Part shown: piece by piece, positions 8,560 to 17,051 of the stretch
Numbering within the stretch: position 1 is the stretch's first letter
Layout: each line of letters opens with the position of its first letter
Assembly: GCA_963705285.1 (NCBI GenBank)
Contig: OY970066.1
Location: 1,984,001-2,048,000 of the forward strand
Direction: 5' to 3'
From: JACMLD01 sp963705285
Lineage (GTDB): Bacteria > Bacteroidota > Bacteroidia > Chitinophagales > Chitinophagaceae
Length of the DNA: 64,000 bases
Made by a program: the position numbers and the translations under genes
The notes under the pieces: generated by a model
The model's database searches: none
What the model was told of the DNA's origin: nothing
The model's input: only the letters and a program-made list of their open reading frames with translations

Positions 8560-11500
8560 ATGCGCACAAAAAATGCCGGGCAATTTGTGGTAAAGATCTC
8601 ATTGACATTGTTGTTGTGGATGCCAGGCATTGCCGGGTTGGGCCAGGCACCCTCCTTTAATTTTCACCAGCTCAGCACCAATAACGGCCTGAGCGACCCC
8701 GCTATCAGAAGCATCACGCAAGATAAATACGGCTATATCTGGATTGGTACCATTAACGGGCTCAATCGTTTCAACGGGTATGAAGTAAAAGTTTTCCAAC
8801 ATATTCTGAACGATAGTTTTTCGATACCGGAAAATTTTGTGCCTGCCTTATTTTCTGATGATTCGGGCGTTTTATGGGTAGCACAACCCAAAGGATTGTA
8901 CAATTACGATTACCGCACCAACAGGTTTGTGCTATACCCGGGCACGGCCAGTTTCTCCATTACCAAAATGGTAAAAGCAGGCAGCCATACTATTTGTATG
9001 TCAACTAATGAAGGGCTTGTTTATTTTAATACCAGCAAAGGAACATTCACCCGGTTAAAAGACCAGTCAGACCAGCTAACCAACACATTATTGAGTGTGC
9101 CCTTCAATGACTTCTGTCTAACGGCAGACGGGTTCATTTGTATTGCTTCAGATACCGGGCTGGTAAAATACAACATTAGCACAGCCCGCGCTGTATTGAT
9201 TCCCATACCCGCACTCAAAGACATTGCCTTCGGAAAAATTGCAGTAGACAGTGCAAAAAATATCTGGATATGCTACGGCGATAAAAAGCCTATCCTTATA
9301 AAACTAACGCCCGATTTTTTAACGCAAACACTGTATGAGCAATTCTATGTTTCTAACAGCAATCTTAGAGACAACCGCATTACCAGCATATTTTCAGACA
9401 GCAAAGGCAGGTTATGGATATGTGCCGCCCGCAACGGACTTTGCCTATATGATGCCGCTACCAATTCATTTATTCAGTATGAACATGATCCGCTGCAGGC
9501 TTCCAGTATCAGCGATAACCTTATCAATGTTGTATACCAGGACAGAGAAGGGCTTATTTGGTTGGGTACCGAAGTAACGGGGGTTAACTATTTTGATGCC
9601 GACAAGACGCTCTTTCATGTTATTCAACCATCGTACCACCAGAAGGTAACGCTTCCTGATTACTGGTGCCGTGCAGCCGGCGAAGATGCCGCCGGCAACC
9701 TATGGCTGGGTACCGGCAGCGGTATAGCACGATACAATCCGCAAAACAATTCATACACCGTTTTTCAAAACACAGCCGATAAACAGAACGTGATACACTA
9801 TAACTCTATCAGGTCTGTTTTATGCGATGGCGATATGGTATGGATTGGAACCGCCAGCGGAATGAACAGGTATCATATCAGCACCGGCAAAATGGATTTT
9901 CTGGGCAATAAGGAACAACTGCCCCTTTCCTTTTTTTGGTCCATCATGAAAGATCATGAAAACAATATTTGGTTTGGCTGCCGCGATGGGATCTACCGGT
10001 ACAATAAAACAACAAATGTTATTGACAACTTTAGTACTGACCCGTTGCTGGGTAAATATGCGCGCTATAATACGCTCACCATTTATGAAGACAGCCAGCA
10101 ACGTATATGGTTTGGGTTTTACTCCAGGGGATTATTAATGTATGATGCCGTTGCGGGAAAAACCCGCTACTGGTCTAAAGACGCTGCAAAGCCGGGCTCG
10201 CTGAGCAATAACCATGTAATTTCTATTACTGAAGATAAAACCGGCGTTATATGGGCAGCTACACTGGAAGGACTGAATGCCTGGCACCCGCAAAAAGACA
10301 GCTTTGCACATTATCTGCGGGGGCCGGGAAGAGCATCAGAGAATACTGCAGGACTATTGACAGATAACCAAAACCGGTTATGGTTTGCCGGTAGTAAAAG
10401 CCTGTATATGCTCGACAGCTCCCGCAGGTTCTTTACATCCTTTGATATGAGTAACGGCTTACCAACCGTTGATTTTAATTACCAGGCAGCATTCCGAAGT
10501 CATAAAGGCGATTTTGTTTATCCTACCCTCCGCGGGTTTGTACAGTTTAATCCGGATAAATACAGCGCGCAAAATGACATTTCCCAGGCGTATATAAGCG
10601 CCTTCAATGTATATGGCGAGACGCCCCAAACATTCATCAATACTGAAGAAACCCCCGGCATTTCACTGGCAGCTAATAAGAATTTTTTTTCATTGGAGAT
10701 GATAGCAATTAATTACAGCAATCCCAAAGCCATATGGTATGCCCACCGCCTGGAACCTTTTGATAAAGAATGGGTGTACAGCCAGGAACGTGTGGTTAAT
10801 TATACCAATGTTCCCGGGGGTGATTATGTATTTCATTATAAGACGTCTGCCAATAAAAACAACTGGGACGCCACCGAGAAAACCATGTTAATACACCTGG
10901 ATACCATATTTTATAAAACCTGGTGGTTTCGGTTGCTTATTTTGGCAATGGCGGCTGCAGTAACATATGGGTTCTATAAATATCGCCTTGCACAAAAAGA
11001 CAAAGTATATAGGTTGCAATCAAAGGCCAGCGCGCTGGAAAAAGAAAAAGTGCTGGTTATGTATGAAAGCCTCAAACAGCAGCTCAACCCACACTTCCTG
11101 TTTAATTCGCTTACATCGTTAAGCGGATTGATTACTTCCAACCCCGCCAATGCCAAACAGTTCCTGGAAAGAATGTCTAAAATCTATCGTTACATTCTTA
11201 AAAGCCGCGACAATGAAACCGTTGCGCTCACAGAAGAAATAAAACTGGCGGAAACCTATACACAATTGCAGCAAACAAGATTTAAAGAAGCATTACAGGT
11301 TAATTTTAAAATACCTGAAGAATATCTCTACCGTAAGATTGCTCCCGTTACCATTCAAAATTTAATTGAGAATGCCATCAAACACAATGTCATTGGTATG
11401 GAGCAGCCCCTGGTAATAAACATTTTTATAGAAGAAGATTTGCTGGTTGTGCAGAATAACCTGCAAAAGAAAAAGTTTGTTGAAACCAGCAACCGGCATG

Positions 11501-11601
11501 GTTTGGCCAGCCTGCAATCGCTTTATCATTACCTGAGCGGGCAACCGGTGGCCATCATTGAAGACAATCATTTTTTCACCGTTAAAATACCGCTGATATG
11601 A
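8560..11601 (+). CDS. Two-component-propeller sensor histidine kinase (Reg_prop, Y_Y_Y, LytS-type kinase)
   Basis: 1013 residues with a signal peptide (ISLTLLLWMPGIAGLGQAP). The periplasmic part begins with FNFHQLSTNNGLSDPAIRSI, a classic Reg_prop opening, and continues through propeller repeats such as GYIWIGTINGLNRFN and GLIWLGTEVTGVNYF. A Y_Y_Y-type domain follows (ISLAANKNFFSLEMIAINY), then one membrane helix at about 787-807. The cytoplasmic part is a LytS-class His_kinase: LNPHFLFNSL with H845, then QNLIENAIKHN as N box and a short GLASL segment as G box. No DNA-binding domain is fused, so it is a kinase and not a hybrid one-component system. Its stop overlaps the start of the LytTR regulator by four bases, so the two form a pair. 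Confidence 0.93.
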   Translation: MRTKNAGQFVVKISLTLLLWMPGIAGLGQAPSFNFHQLSTNNGLSDPAIRSITQDKYGYIWIGTINGLNRFNGYEVKVFQHILNDSFSIPENFVPALFSDDSGVLWVAQPKGLYNYDYRTNRFVLYPGTASFSITKMVKAGSHTICMSTNEGLVYFNTSKGTFTRLKDQSDQLTNTLLSVPFNDFCLTADGFICIASDTGLVKYNISTARAVLIPIPALKDIAFGKIAVDSAKNIWICYGDKKPILIKLTPDFLTQTLYEQFYVSNSNLRDNRITSIFSDSKGRLWICAARNGLCLYDAATNSFIQYEHDPLQASSISDNLINVVYQDREGLIWLGTEVTGVNYFDADKTLFHVIQPSYHQKVTLPDYWCRAAGEDAAGNLWLGTGSGIARYNPQNNSYTVFQNTADKQNVIHYNSIRSVLCDGDMVWIGTASGMNRYHISTGKMDFLGNKEQLPLSFFWSIMKDHENNIWFGCRDGIYRYNKTTNVIDNFSTDPLLGKYARYNTLTIYEDSQQRIWFGFYSRGLLMYDAVAGKTRYWSKDAAKPGSLSNNHVISITEDKTGVIWAATLEGLNAWHPQKDSFAHYLRGPGRASENTAGLLTDNQNRLWFAGSKSLYMLDSSRRFFTSFDMSNGLPTVDFNYQAAFRSHKGDFVYPTLRGFVQFNPDKYSAQNDISQAYISAFNVYGETPQTFINTEETPGISLAANKNFFSLEMIAINYSNPKAIWYAHRLEPFDKEWVYSQERVVNYTNVPGGDYVFHYKTSANKNNWDATEKTMLIHLDTIFYKTWWFRLLILAMAAAVTYGFYKYRLAQKDKVYRLQSKASALEKEKVLVMYESLKQQLNPHFLFNSLTSLSGLITSNPANAKQFLERMSKIYRYILKSRDNETVALTEEIKLAETYTQLQQTRFKEALQVNFKIPEEYLYRKIAPVTIQNLIENAIKHNVIGMEQPLVINIFIEEDLLVVQNNLQKKKFVETSNRHGLASLQSLYHYLSGQPVAIIEDNHFFTVKIPLI

Positions 11602-12368
11602 AAGCAGTAATTATAGAAGATGAAAGCATCATTGCAGAAGAGTTGCTCAATAAAATAATGGCGGCGGCGCCTTATGTACAAGTGATAGCAACACTAACGG
11701 GTATTGAACAGGCTAAAAAATGGCTGGCCGCTAATCCCGAGCCCGACCTTTTTTTTATGGATATACAATTGGGTGATGGGGTTAGCTTTGAACTATTTGA
11801 ATCCAACCAACTAAAAAGTCCTGTCATTTTTACCACGGCTTATGACGATTACGCCATCCGCGCATTTAAAGTAAACGGTGTTGATTACCTGTTAAAACCG
11901 ATTGACGACGAAGAGCTGGCCAGGGCCATTGATAAATGTAAAAATATTATGGATAGTAAAGCGGCCTTTCCAACAGATATTAACCTGCTTATACAGAAAC
12001 TATCGCAACCCCAGCCAGCCATGCCGGCTTACAAGCAGAAATTTATTGTCAGTTACCGCCGGCAGTGGATGCCCGTGAATACAAAAGATATTGCCTGTTT
12101 TTTGAAAGACAATCTGCATTACATTTTTACTTTCACCGGCGAAAAACACATTCTTGATTTTACTACACTGGAAGAAATAGAAGAATTGCTGGATCCAAAT
12201 ATTTTTTACCGCGCCAACCGCCAATGCATTGTACATGCAGATGCCATACAAACGGTAACGCCCCATGAAAACCAGAAGTTAACCCTGACCTTGAAAGCCC
12301 CGCTTAAAATGCAGGTTGATATCAGCCGCGAAAAAGCACCGGCATTTAAAAAATGGATGGAGAAATGA
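11598..12368 (+). CDS. LytTR-family response regulator
   Basis: 256 residues. A receiver domain comes first (MKAVIIEDES with the acidic pocket, phosphoacceptor D55 in FFMDIQLGDG, K100 in DYLLKP). A LytTR DNA-binding domain follows from about residue 150 (IVSYRRQWMPVNTKDIACF ... IFYRANRQCIVH). The start lies inside the stop of the upstream kinase gene (ATGA overlap at 11598-11601), which implies translational coupling and a cognate pair. The 3' end is only two bases from the end of the convergent kai-operon regulator, so the two transcripts must overlap or stop inside each other's genes. Confidence 0.95.
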   Translation: MKAVIIEDESIIAEELLNKIMAAAPYVQVIATLTGIEQAKKWLAANPEPDLFFMDIQLGDGVSFELFESNQLKSPVIFTTAYDDYAIRAFKVNGVDYLLKPIDDEELARAIDKCKNIMDSKAAFPTDINLLIQKLSQPQPAMPAYKQKFIVSYRRQWMPVNTKDIACFLKDNLHYIFTFTGEKHILDFTTLEEIEELLDPNIFYRANRQCIVHADAIQTVTPHENQKLTLTLKAPLKMQVDISREKAPAFKKWMEK

Positions 12369-12370
12369 TG

Positions 12371-12742
12371 TTATGTGCTGGCAGGAGTTTCAGACAGTAT
12401 ATGGCTCACCTTTTTTAATAAATAATCCATTTCAAATGGTTTGGCAATAAAATCGCGCGCATTGTATTCCTGTGTAATTTCACTTATGCGTGAGTTAGCA
12501 GATAAAAAGACTACGGGTATATCTTTGGTAACTTCATTTGATTTAAGCCGCTTACAAATTTCCCTGCCGTCAATACCAGACATCCAAATGTCAAGCAATA
12601 TCAAATCAGGAAATGCGGTGGTGTAATTAAATATGTCATTGGCATTGCTGGTGGCATGAATGTTATAACCAGCCATTTTAAGCATCAGGCTTAATATTTC
12701 CAGAATATCGGGGTCATCGTCTGCAATAAATATTTTTTTCAC
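12371..12742 (-). CDS. Stand-alone receiver-domain response regulator of the kai operon
   Basis: 123 residues, a single REC domain without output domain. It has the acidic pocket D8-D10, phosphoacceptor D51 in LLDIWMSG, S81 at the switch Thr/Ser position and K101 in FIAKPF. It begins 20 bases after the histidine kinase stop and is the last gene of the kaiC-kaiB-kaiB-kinase-regulator operon. Without a DNA-binding domain it probably signals through protein contacts or passes phosphate onward. Confidence 0.93.
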   Translation of the reverse strand: MKKIFIADDDPDILEILSLMLKMAGYNIHATSNANDIFNYTTAFPDLILLDIWMSGIDGREICKRLKSNEVTKDIPVVFLSANSRISEITQEYNARDFIAKPFEMDYLLKKVSHILSETPAST

Positions 12743-12762
12743 ATCTTGGCATTTACGGGGTT

Positions 12763-14421
12763 CTACAAAATGGGTAATTCAAAATAAAAGGTGGATCCTT
12801 TTCCGTGTTCACTGTCCACGCCAATGGTTCCGTTATGGCGTTTAATAATTTCGGCAGATATATAGAGGCCCAGTCCAAGGCCTGAATAAGTATTTTCTTT
12901 TTCTCCATTTACACGGAAGAATCGCTCAAAAATTTTACCCTGCTGGTCCCTGGGAATGCCAAGGCCAAAATCTTGTACTGAAAGGTGCACAAGGTTTGCA
13001 TCGGTAATTGTTTTTACTTTGATGACAGCCTGCGCAGGTGAATATTTGGCGGCATTATCAATAAAATTGGTAATTACCTGTCCAATTTTATTACGGTCTC
13101 CGCTAATGTAGCGGGTGTCTGCCAGGTCAATTTCAATATGATGACGGGTTACCCTTTCCGTTTCTTCAATGATCTCTTTTACCAGGTCATTAAAATCAAA
13201 CTTTTCTTCATGGTAACGCAATTGTCCGTTTTCAATCTTTCTTACATCCAGCAAATCGGTGATCAGTGTGGTAAGTTTGTTTATCTGGATGTCTGCTTTT
13301 GTAAGCAGGCTGGCTGCTTCTGTATTCCCTTCCTGCTGAAAATTGTAGCGTAATAACTGAACATAGCCTTTTATACTGGTTACCGGTGTTTTTAATTCAT
13401 GACTGGCAATAGAAATAAATTCATCTTTTTTCTCCAATGCTCTTTTTTGTTCATTAATATCTGTGCTGATGCCAAACCATGCAACTGTTTCGTTATTATA
13501 ATCTCTAAAAGGCAACGCCTGGGTATAATGCCACGCATAGATTTCGTCTGCACCTTTTCTGATGCGGTGTACTATTTCAAAACGCGTATCGGTATCAATG
13601 GCGGTATTCCAGGCAGAGAAATAAGGCACCACATCTTCAGGGTGAATGTGCAGCCGCCATTCATCCGACAATTGTTCGTTGCTGCTGCCGGTAAACTCAA
13701 ACCAGCGTTTGTTGAAATAATCTACCGAACCATTAGGTCGAGCTGTCCATACAATAGCCGGAATATTATCTGCCAGAAAATTAAAATGTTCTTTGCTTTT
13801 GTATAATTCATTTGTTCTTTCACGAACTGTTTTCTCTAGTTGGTCGTTTAGCTTTTTGGTGACCAGGTGAGCCTGTGCCAGCTGAATATTTTGTTGCCTT
13901 AATTGTTCCTGGGTTTCTTTCTGAAAAGAAAGGTCGGTTACAATAATGCTGAGTGCTTTGCCACCATCTATTTCCATGGTGGTCATAGACAATAATACAG
14001 GAATAGCTTTTTTATTTCTGCCGGGCAGGTTGATTTCTGCCTTGCATTCTTCCGTCCATGCCTTATTTATCAGTGTTGTAATAAATGGTTTAGCATCTTC
14101 GGGAAGAAAGGATTCAAAATCAAAACCTAGCACTTTCGCCATTGGCTGATTGATCATATTGGCGAAACGGGTATTGCAATAAAGTATGGTGCCATCGTGA
14201 CTTGCCGTAACAGCCCCCTCCACCATTTTTTCTATAAATATCCGGTAGGTTTGATCCGCACTTTTAAGAGTGTACAGCTGATGCCCATCCCCATTTTTCA
14301 CAACAAAAGCATCTACTTCACCCGCGCGTATAGCGTTCAATGTATCTTGTGCCTCAGCAAGCTGCGCGGAGAGCTCCCCAATTTGGGTAATTAATTCTGC
14401 ATATGTCTTTTGAGCTTGCAT
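12763..14421 (-). CDS. PAS-domain sensor histidine kinase of the kai operon
   Basis: 552 residues, no membrane segment, so cytoplasmic. A short coiled coil with LAEAQDTLNAIRAGEVDAF is followed by a first PAS domain (about 55-165, with EGAVTASHDGTILYCN), a helical linker (165-210) and a second PAS/PAC (about 210-325, with IPAIVWTARPNGSVDYFN). HisKA follows with H341 in SIASHELKTP, then HATPase_c with an N-box Asn near 452 (TNFIDNAAKY), DFGLGIP at 484-490 and GLGLGL at 514-519. All catalytic boxes look intact. It lacks the KaiB-like N-terminal domain of cyanobacterial SasA. It starts 17 bases after the second kaiB, so the likely role is reading out KaiB/KaiC state, which is inference. Confidence 0.92.
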   Translation of the reverse strand: MQAQKTYAELITQIGELSAQLAEAQDTLNAIRAGEVDAFVVKNGDGHQLYTLKSADQTYRIFIEKMVEGAVTASHDGTILYCNTRFANMINQPMAKVLGFDFESFLPEDAKPFITTLINKAWTEECKAEINLPGRNKKAIPVLLSMTTMEIDGGKALSIIVTDLSFQKETQEQLRQQNIQLAQAHLVTKKLNDQLEKTVRERTNELYKSKEHFNFLADNIPAIVWTARPNGSVDYFNKRWFEFTGSSNEQLSDEWRLHIHPEDVVPYFSAWNTAIDTDTRFEIVHRIRKGADEIYAWHYTQALPFRDYNNETVAWFGISTDINEQKRALEKKDEFISIASHELKTPVTSIKGYVQLLRYNFQQEGNTEAASLLTKADIQINKLTTLITDLLDVRKIENGQLRYHEEKFDFNDLVKEIIEETERVTRHHIEIDLADTRYISGDRNKIGQVITNFIDNAAKYSPAQAVIKVKTITDANLVHLSVQDFGLGIPRDQQGKIFERFFRVNGEKENTYSGLGLGLYISAEIIKRHNGTIGVDSEHGKGSTFYFELPIL

Positions 14422-14438
14422 AGTTATTTATAGACACT

Positions 14439-14738
14439 TCAAATTAATTCAACCAGGTCTAAACCCTTTAGTACTTGAGATTTGTCAGACATATTACCAA
14501 TAAGCCTTTTCACTGGCAGCGGAAATGTTTTTACCAATAATGGAAGTGCTATAATTTGCTCCTTACTGGCCAGCATGGGCTGCTGGTAAATGTCAATTAT
14601 TTCCAGTTCATACCGGTTCTTTAGGAATTGCTCACAAATATTTTTAATATTGTTTACTGCCTTTACAGAATTGGGCGACGCCCCGGTGATGTATAGTTTT
14701 AAAAGATAGACTTCTGGTGTTACCGGTGCTTCTTCCAT
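14439..14738 (-). CDS. kaiB: KaiB-family protein (second copy)
   Basis: 99 residues, almost entirely one KaiB domain: YLLKLYITGASPNSVKAV, then YELEIIDIYQQPMLAS, then ALPLLVKTFPLPVKRLIG and VLKGLDLVEL. In cyanobacteria KaiB switches from a tetramer to a thioredoxin-like monomer and binds the CI ring of KaiC. The Pro corresponding to the cis-Pro of the thioredoxin-like state is present (P66 in ALPLL). This copy diverges more from the cyanobacterial pattern than the first copy: GNMSD replaces the usual GDLSD, and it has an 8-residue N-terminal extension. It lies 29 bases after the first kaiB. Confidence 0.92.
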   Translation of the reverse strand: MEEAPVTPEVYLLKLYITGASPNSVKAVNNIKNICEQFLKNRYELEIIDIYQQPMLASKEQIIALPLLVKTFPLPVKRLIGNMSDKSQVLKGLDLVELI

Positions 14739-14767
14739 AATTTTTTATCTATCTTTTTCGCCCGTGA

Positions 14768-15058
14768 TTATTTTGTTACAGGAACAATATTCAGACCAAC
14801 CAATACTTTTTCTTCATTGGACAAATCGCCGATGATTTTTCTTATCGGCTCTGGCACTTTTCTTACCAATGTTGGTATAGCAAAAATCTGGTCACCTTCT
14901 GCCAGTTGTGGTTTCACCAGCAGGTCTATCACTTCTATCTGGTATTTGCCCTGCAAATGCGTTTCACAATACTTTTTAAGATTGCGCAGGGCGGTAACCG
15001 ATTTGAGGGTCTGACCAGCTATATACAGCCTTAGTTCCCATGTTTGATCGTTTTCCAT
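14768..15058 (-). CDS. kaiB: KaiB-family protein (first copy)
   Basis: 96 residues and close to cyanobacterial KaiB over its whole length: LRLYIAGQTLKSVTALRNL, then YQIEVIDLLVKPQLAEGDQI, then AIPTLVRKVPEPIRKIIGDL and EKVLVGLNI. P62 in AIPTL and the later prolines of VPEPIR correspond to the prolines involved in the fold switch. Its ATG overlaps the kaiC stop by one base (TAATG), so translation is coupled to kaiC. This is the copy most likely to bind the KaiC CI ring. Confidence 0.94.
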   Translation of the reverse strand: MENDQTWELRLYIAGQTLKSVTALRNLKKYCETHLQGKYQIEVIDLLVKPQLAEGDQIFAIPTLVRKVPEPIRKIIGDLSNEEKVLVGLNIVPVTK

Positions 15059-16824
15059 TACTTCTGTCTATTTTTTTTGCTTTTTTGTAATGATTCGTCG
15101 TTCCCTTTTTTACCATTGCCGCGCATGCGGGTCATTTCATCGCGGTTGCTGGCCGTAACGTCAGTCTGCAACTGCTGTTCAATAAAATCGTTATTCAGTT
15201 CTTCTCTTATTGAATCAAATTCAGAATTAAGCGACTGTATTTTCAATTCCAGTTCCCTGCGTTTTCGTTCAATGGCTTTATCGTTACGACTGAGGCTATG
15301 CTTTTTTAGGATAGCTTCGGTTTTCTTTTGCAGCATGTGCGCTTCTCTGGCAGAACCAATCAATACCCCATCCCCGCCCAGGTAAACATCTTGCAAATGC
15401 AGACCGGTACTGGTAATTAAAAACTCTCTTACCTGGTTAGAATGCCGCATGCCTCTTGATTTCATGATGTATAACGCACGGTTGCGTTCCCCATTCATTT
15501 CAATATCCCGCACCTGTATCCATGTATCTACCAATGAAGAAATCACTTCATCAGTTTGTTCTTTCAAAATGTTATTGGGTGTTAGCGCTGTAAAAACTGC
15601 AGATATTTGCTGCGTTTGCAAAAAATCAATCAGCCTGGTAAGAATAGATTGTATTTCGCTGGTAGAACCCACCGTTATAAGATTAGTGATGGGGTCTATG
15701 ATCACGCAACTTGGTTTAAACTCCTTAATAAGTTTGTGCAGGACTACCAGGTGCATTTCCAGGCCATACATGGTAGGCCGCGCTGCCTGAAAACTGAGCA
15801 GGCCCGCTTTTACATACTTGTTAAAGTCCATTCCAATCGACTGCATGTTGCGCGTAATCTGTTGGGGCGATTCTTCAAAAGCAAAATAAATACACCGCTC
15901 ATTTCTTTTGCAACATTCTGCGGCAAAGCTGGCGGCGATACTTGTTTTACCTGTACCGGAAGTTCCGGAAACCAATACGGTGCTTCCTTTAAAAATACCT
16001 TCACCGTCCAGCATTTCGTCAAGTGAGGGAATGCCAGTAGAAACCCGTTCAGAAGAAACTTTTGCGTCCAGCCTTAATGATGTTACCGGCAGTACGGATA
16101 TGCCGTCTTCATCTATAAGAAATGGATATTCGTTACTGCCATGTACAGATCCCCTGTATTTAATAATGCGCAAACGCCTGGTAGAGATCTGATTGGTAAC
16201 CCGGTTGTCGAGCAAAATCACACAATCAGATACATATTCTTCCAGTCCTTCGCGCGTTAGCGTGCCTTCTCCCTTCTCTCCGGTAATGACGGCGGTAACT
16301 TGTTTATCTTTCAGCCATTGAAATAACCGGCGTAGTTCTGCGCGCAGAATACCTTTATTATCGAGTCCTAAAAAAAGGTTTTCAATAGTATCCAGTACTA
16401 CTCTTTTCGCACCTATGCTGTCAATGGCATGGCCAATGCGTACAAACAAACCATCCAAATCGTATTCGCCAGTTTCGTCAATTTCACTACGGTCTATATG
16501 CACGTAGTCTATGCGCATTTGGTTATTGGCAATCATTTCATTGAGATCAAATCCCAGCGAGGCCACGTTACTTGCCAGCTCTTCCGCCTTTTCTTCGAAC
16601 GTTACAAACACGCCGGGTTCATTATAAAGCGTAGCACCTTTTACAATAAACTCCATGGAAAATAAAGTCTTGCCACAACCTGCTTCACCGCATATAAGCG
16701 TAGGACGGCCGGTGGGTAAGCCGCCATTGGTAATATCATCAAACCCGGTAATACCGGTTTGGCTTTTGGTGAGGGGCCTGGGTGTGCCTGTTTTCTTTTG
16801 TTTTTGATTGAGTTTGGGGGCCAT
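15058..16824 (-). CDS. kaiC: KaiC-family double-domain ATPase
   Basis: 588 residues with two RecA-like KaiC domains. CI has GITGFDDITNGGLPTGRP, Walker A GEAGCGKT (46-53) and the catalytic Glu pair E77-E78 in TFEEK. CII has STGIPSLDEMLDGEG, Walker A GTSGTGKT (287-294) and E317-E318 in FAFEES. The region aligning with the cyanobacterial autophosphorylation loop reads QTDEVISSLVDTW, so T424, S429 and S430 stand for T426, S431 and T432: Ser-Ser instead of Ser-Thr. After about residue 490 comes a roughly 100-residue charged helical tail, longer than the cyanobacterial tail and probably a coiled coil. No kaiA is seen nearby. It is the first gene of the operon. Confidence 0.94.
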   Translation of the reverse strand: MAPKLNQKQKKTGTPRPLTKSQTGITGFDDITNGGLPTGRPTLICGEAGCGKTLFSMEFIVKGATLYNEPGVFVTFEEKAEELASNVASLGFDLNEMIANNQMRIDYVHIDRSEIDETGEYDLDGLFVRIGHAIDSIGAKRVVLDTIENLFLGLDNKGILRAELRRLFQWLKDKQVTAVITGEKGEGTLTREGLEEYVSDCVILLDNRVTNQISTRRLRIIKYRGSVHGSNEYPFLIDEDGISVLPVTSLRLDAKVSSERVSTGIPSLDEMLDGEGIFKGSTVLVSGTSGTGKTSIAASFAAECCKRNERCIYFAFEESPQQITRNMQSIGMDFNKYVKAGLLSFQAARPTMYGLEMHLVVLHKLIKEFKPSCVIIDPITNLITVGSTSEIQSILTRLIDFLQTQQISAVFTALTPNNILKEQTDEVISSLVDTWIQVRDIEMNGERNRALYIMKSRGMRHSNQVREFLITSTGLHLQDVYLGGDGVLIGSAREAHMLQKKTEAILKKHSLSRNDKAIERKRRELELKIQSLNSEFDSIREELNNDFIEQQLQTDVTASNRDEMTRMRGNGKKGNDESLQKSKKNRQK

Positions 16825-17051
16825 AATAATATGTCTTAAACTAACTTAAATGTACGGGGTAATATTCAAAGTTGATGCCAGTGCAGGCACCACTAAACTA
16901 AACTGGTTAGTGCCTATTATACTTAATGTATGTGTGGCAAATAATGAAGTGATGCACGTAGAATATCAGTCTGTTAGCAAAAAATGTTAGCAGAGATTGC
17001 TGGCTTTACCTGTGCAGATATTTTTGCCCAAAGTGTAGACAAATGCATCGG

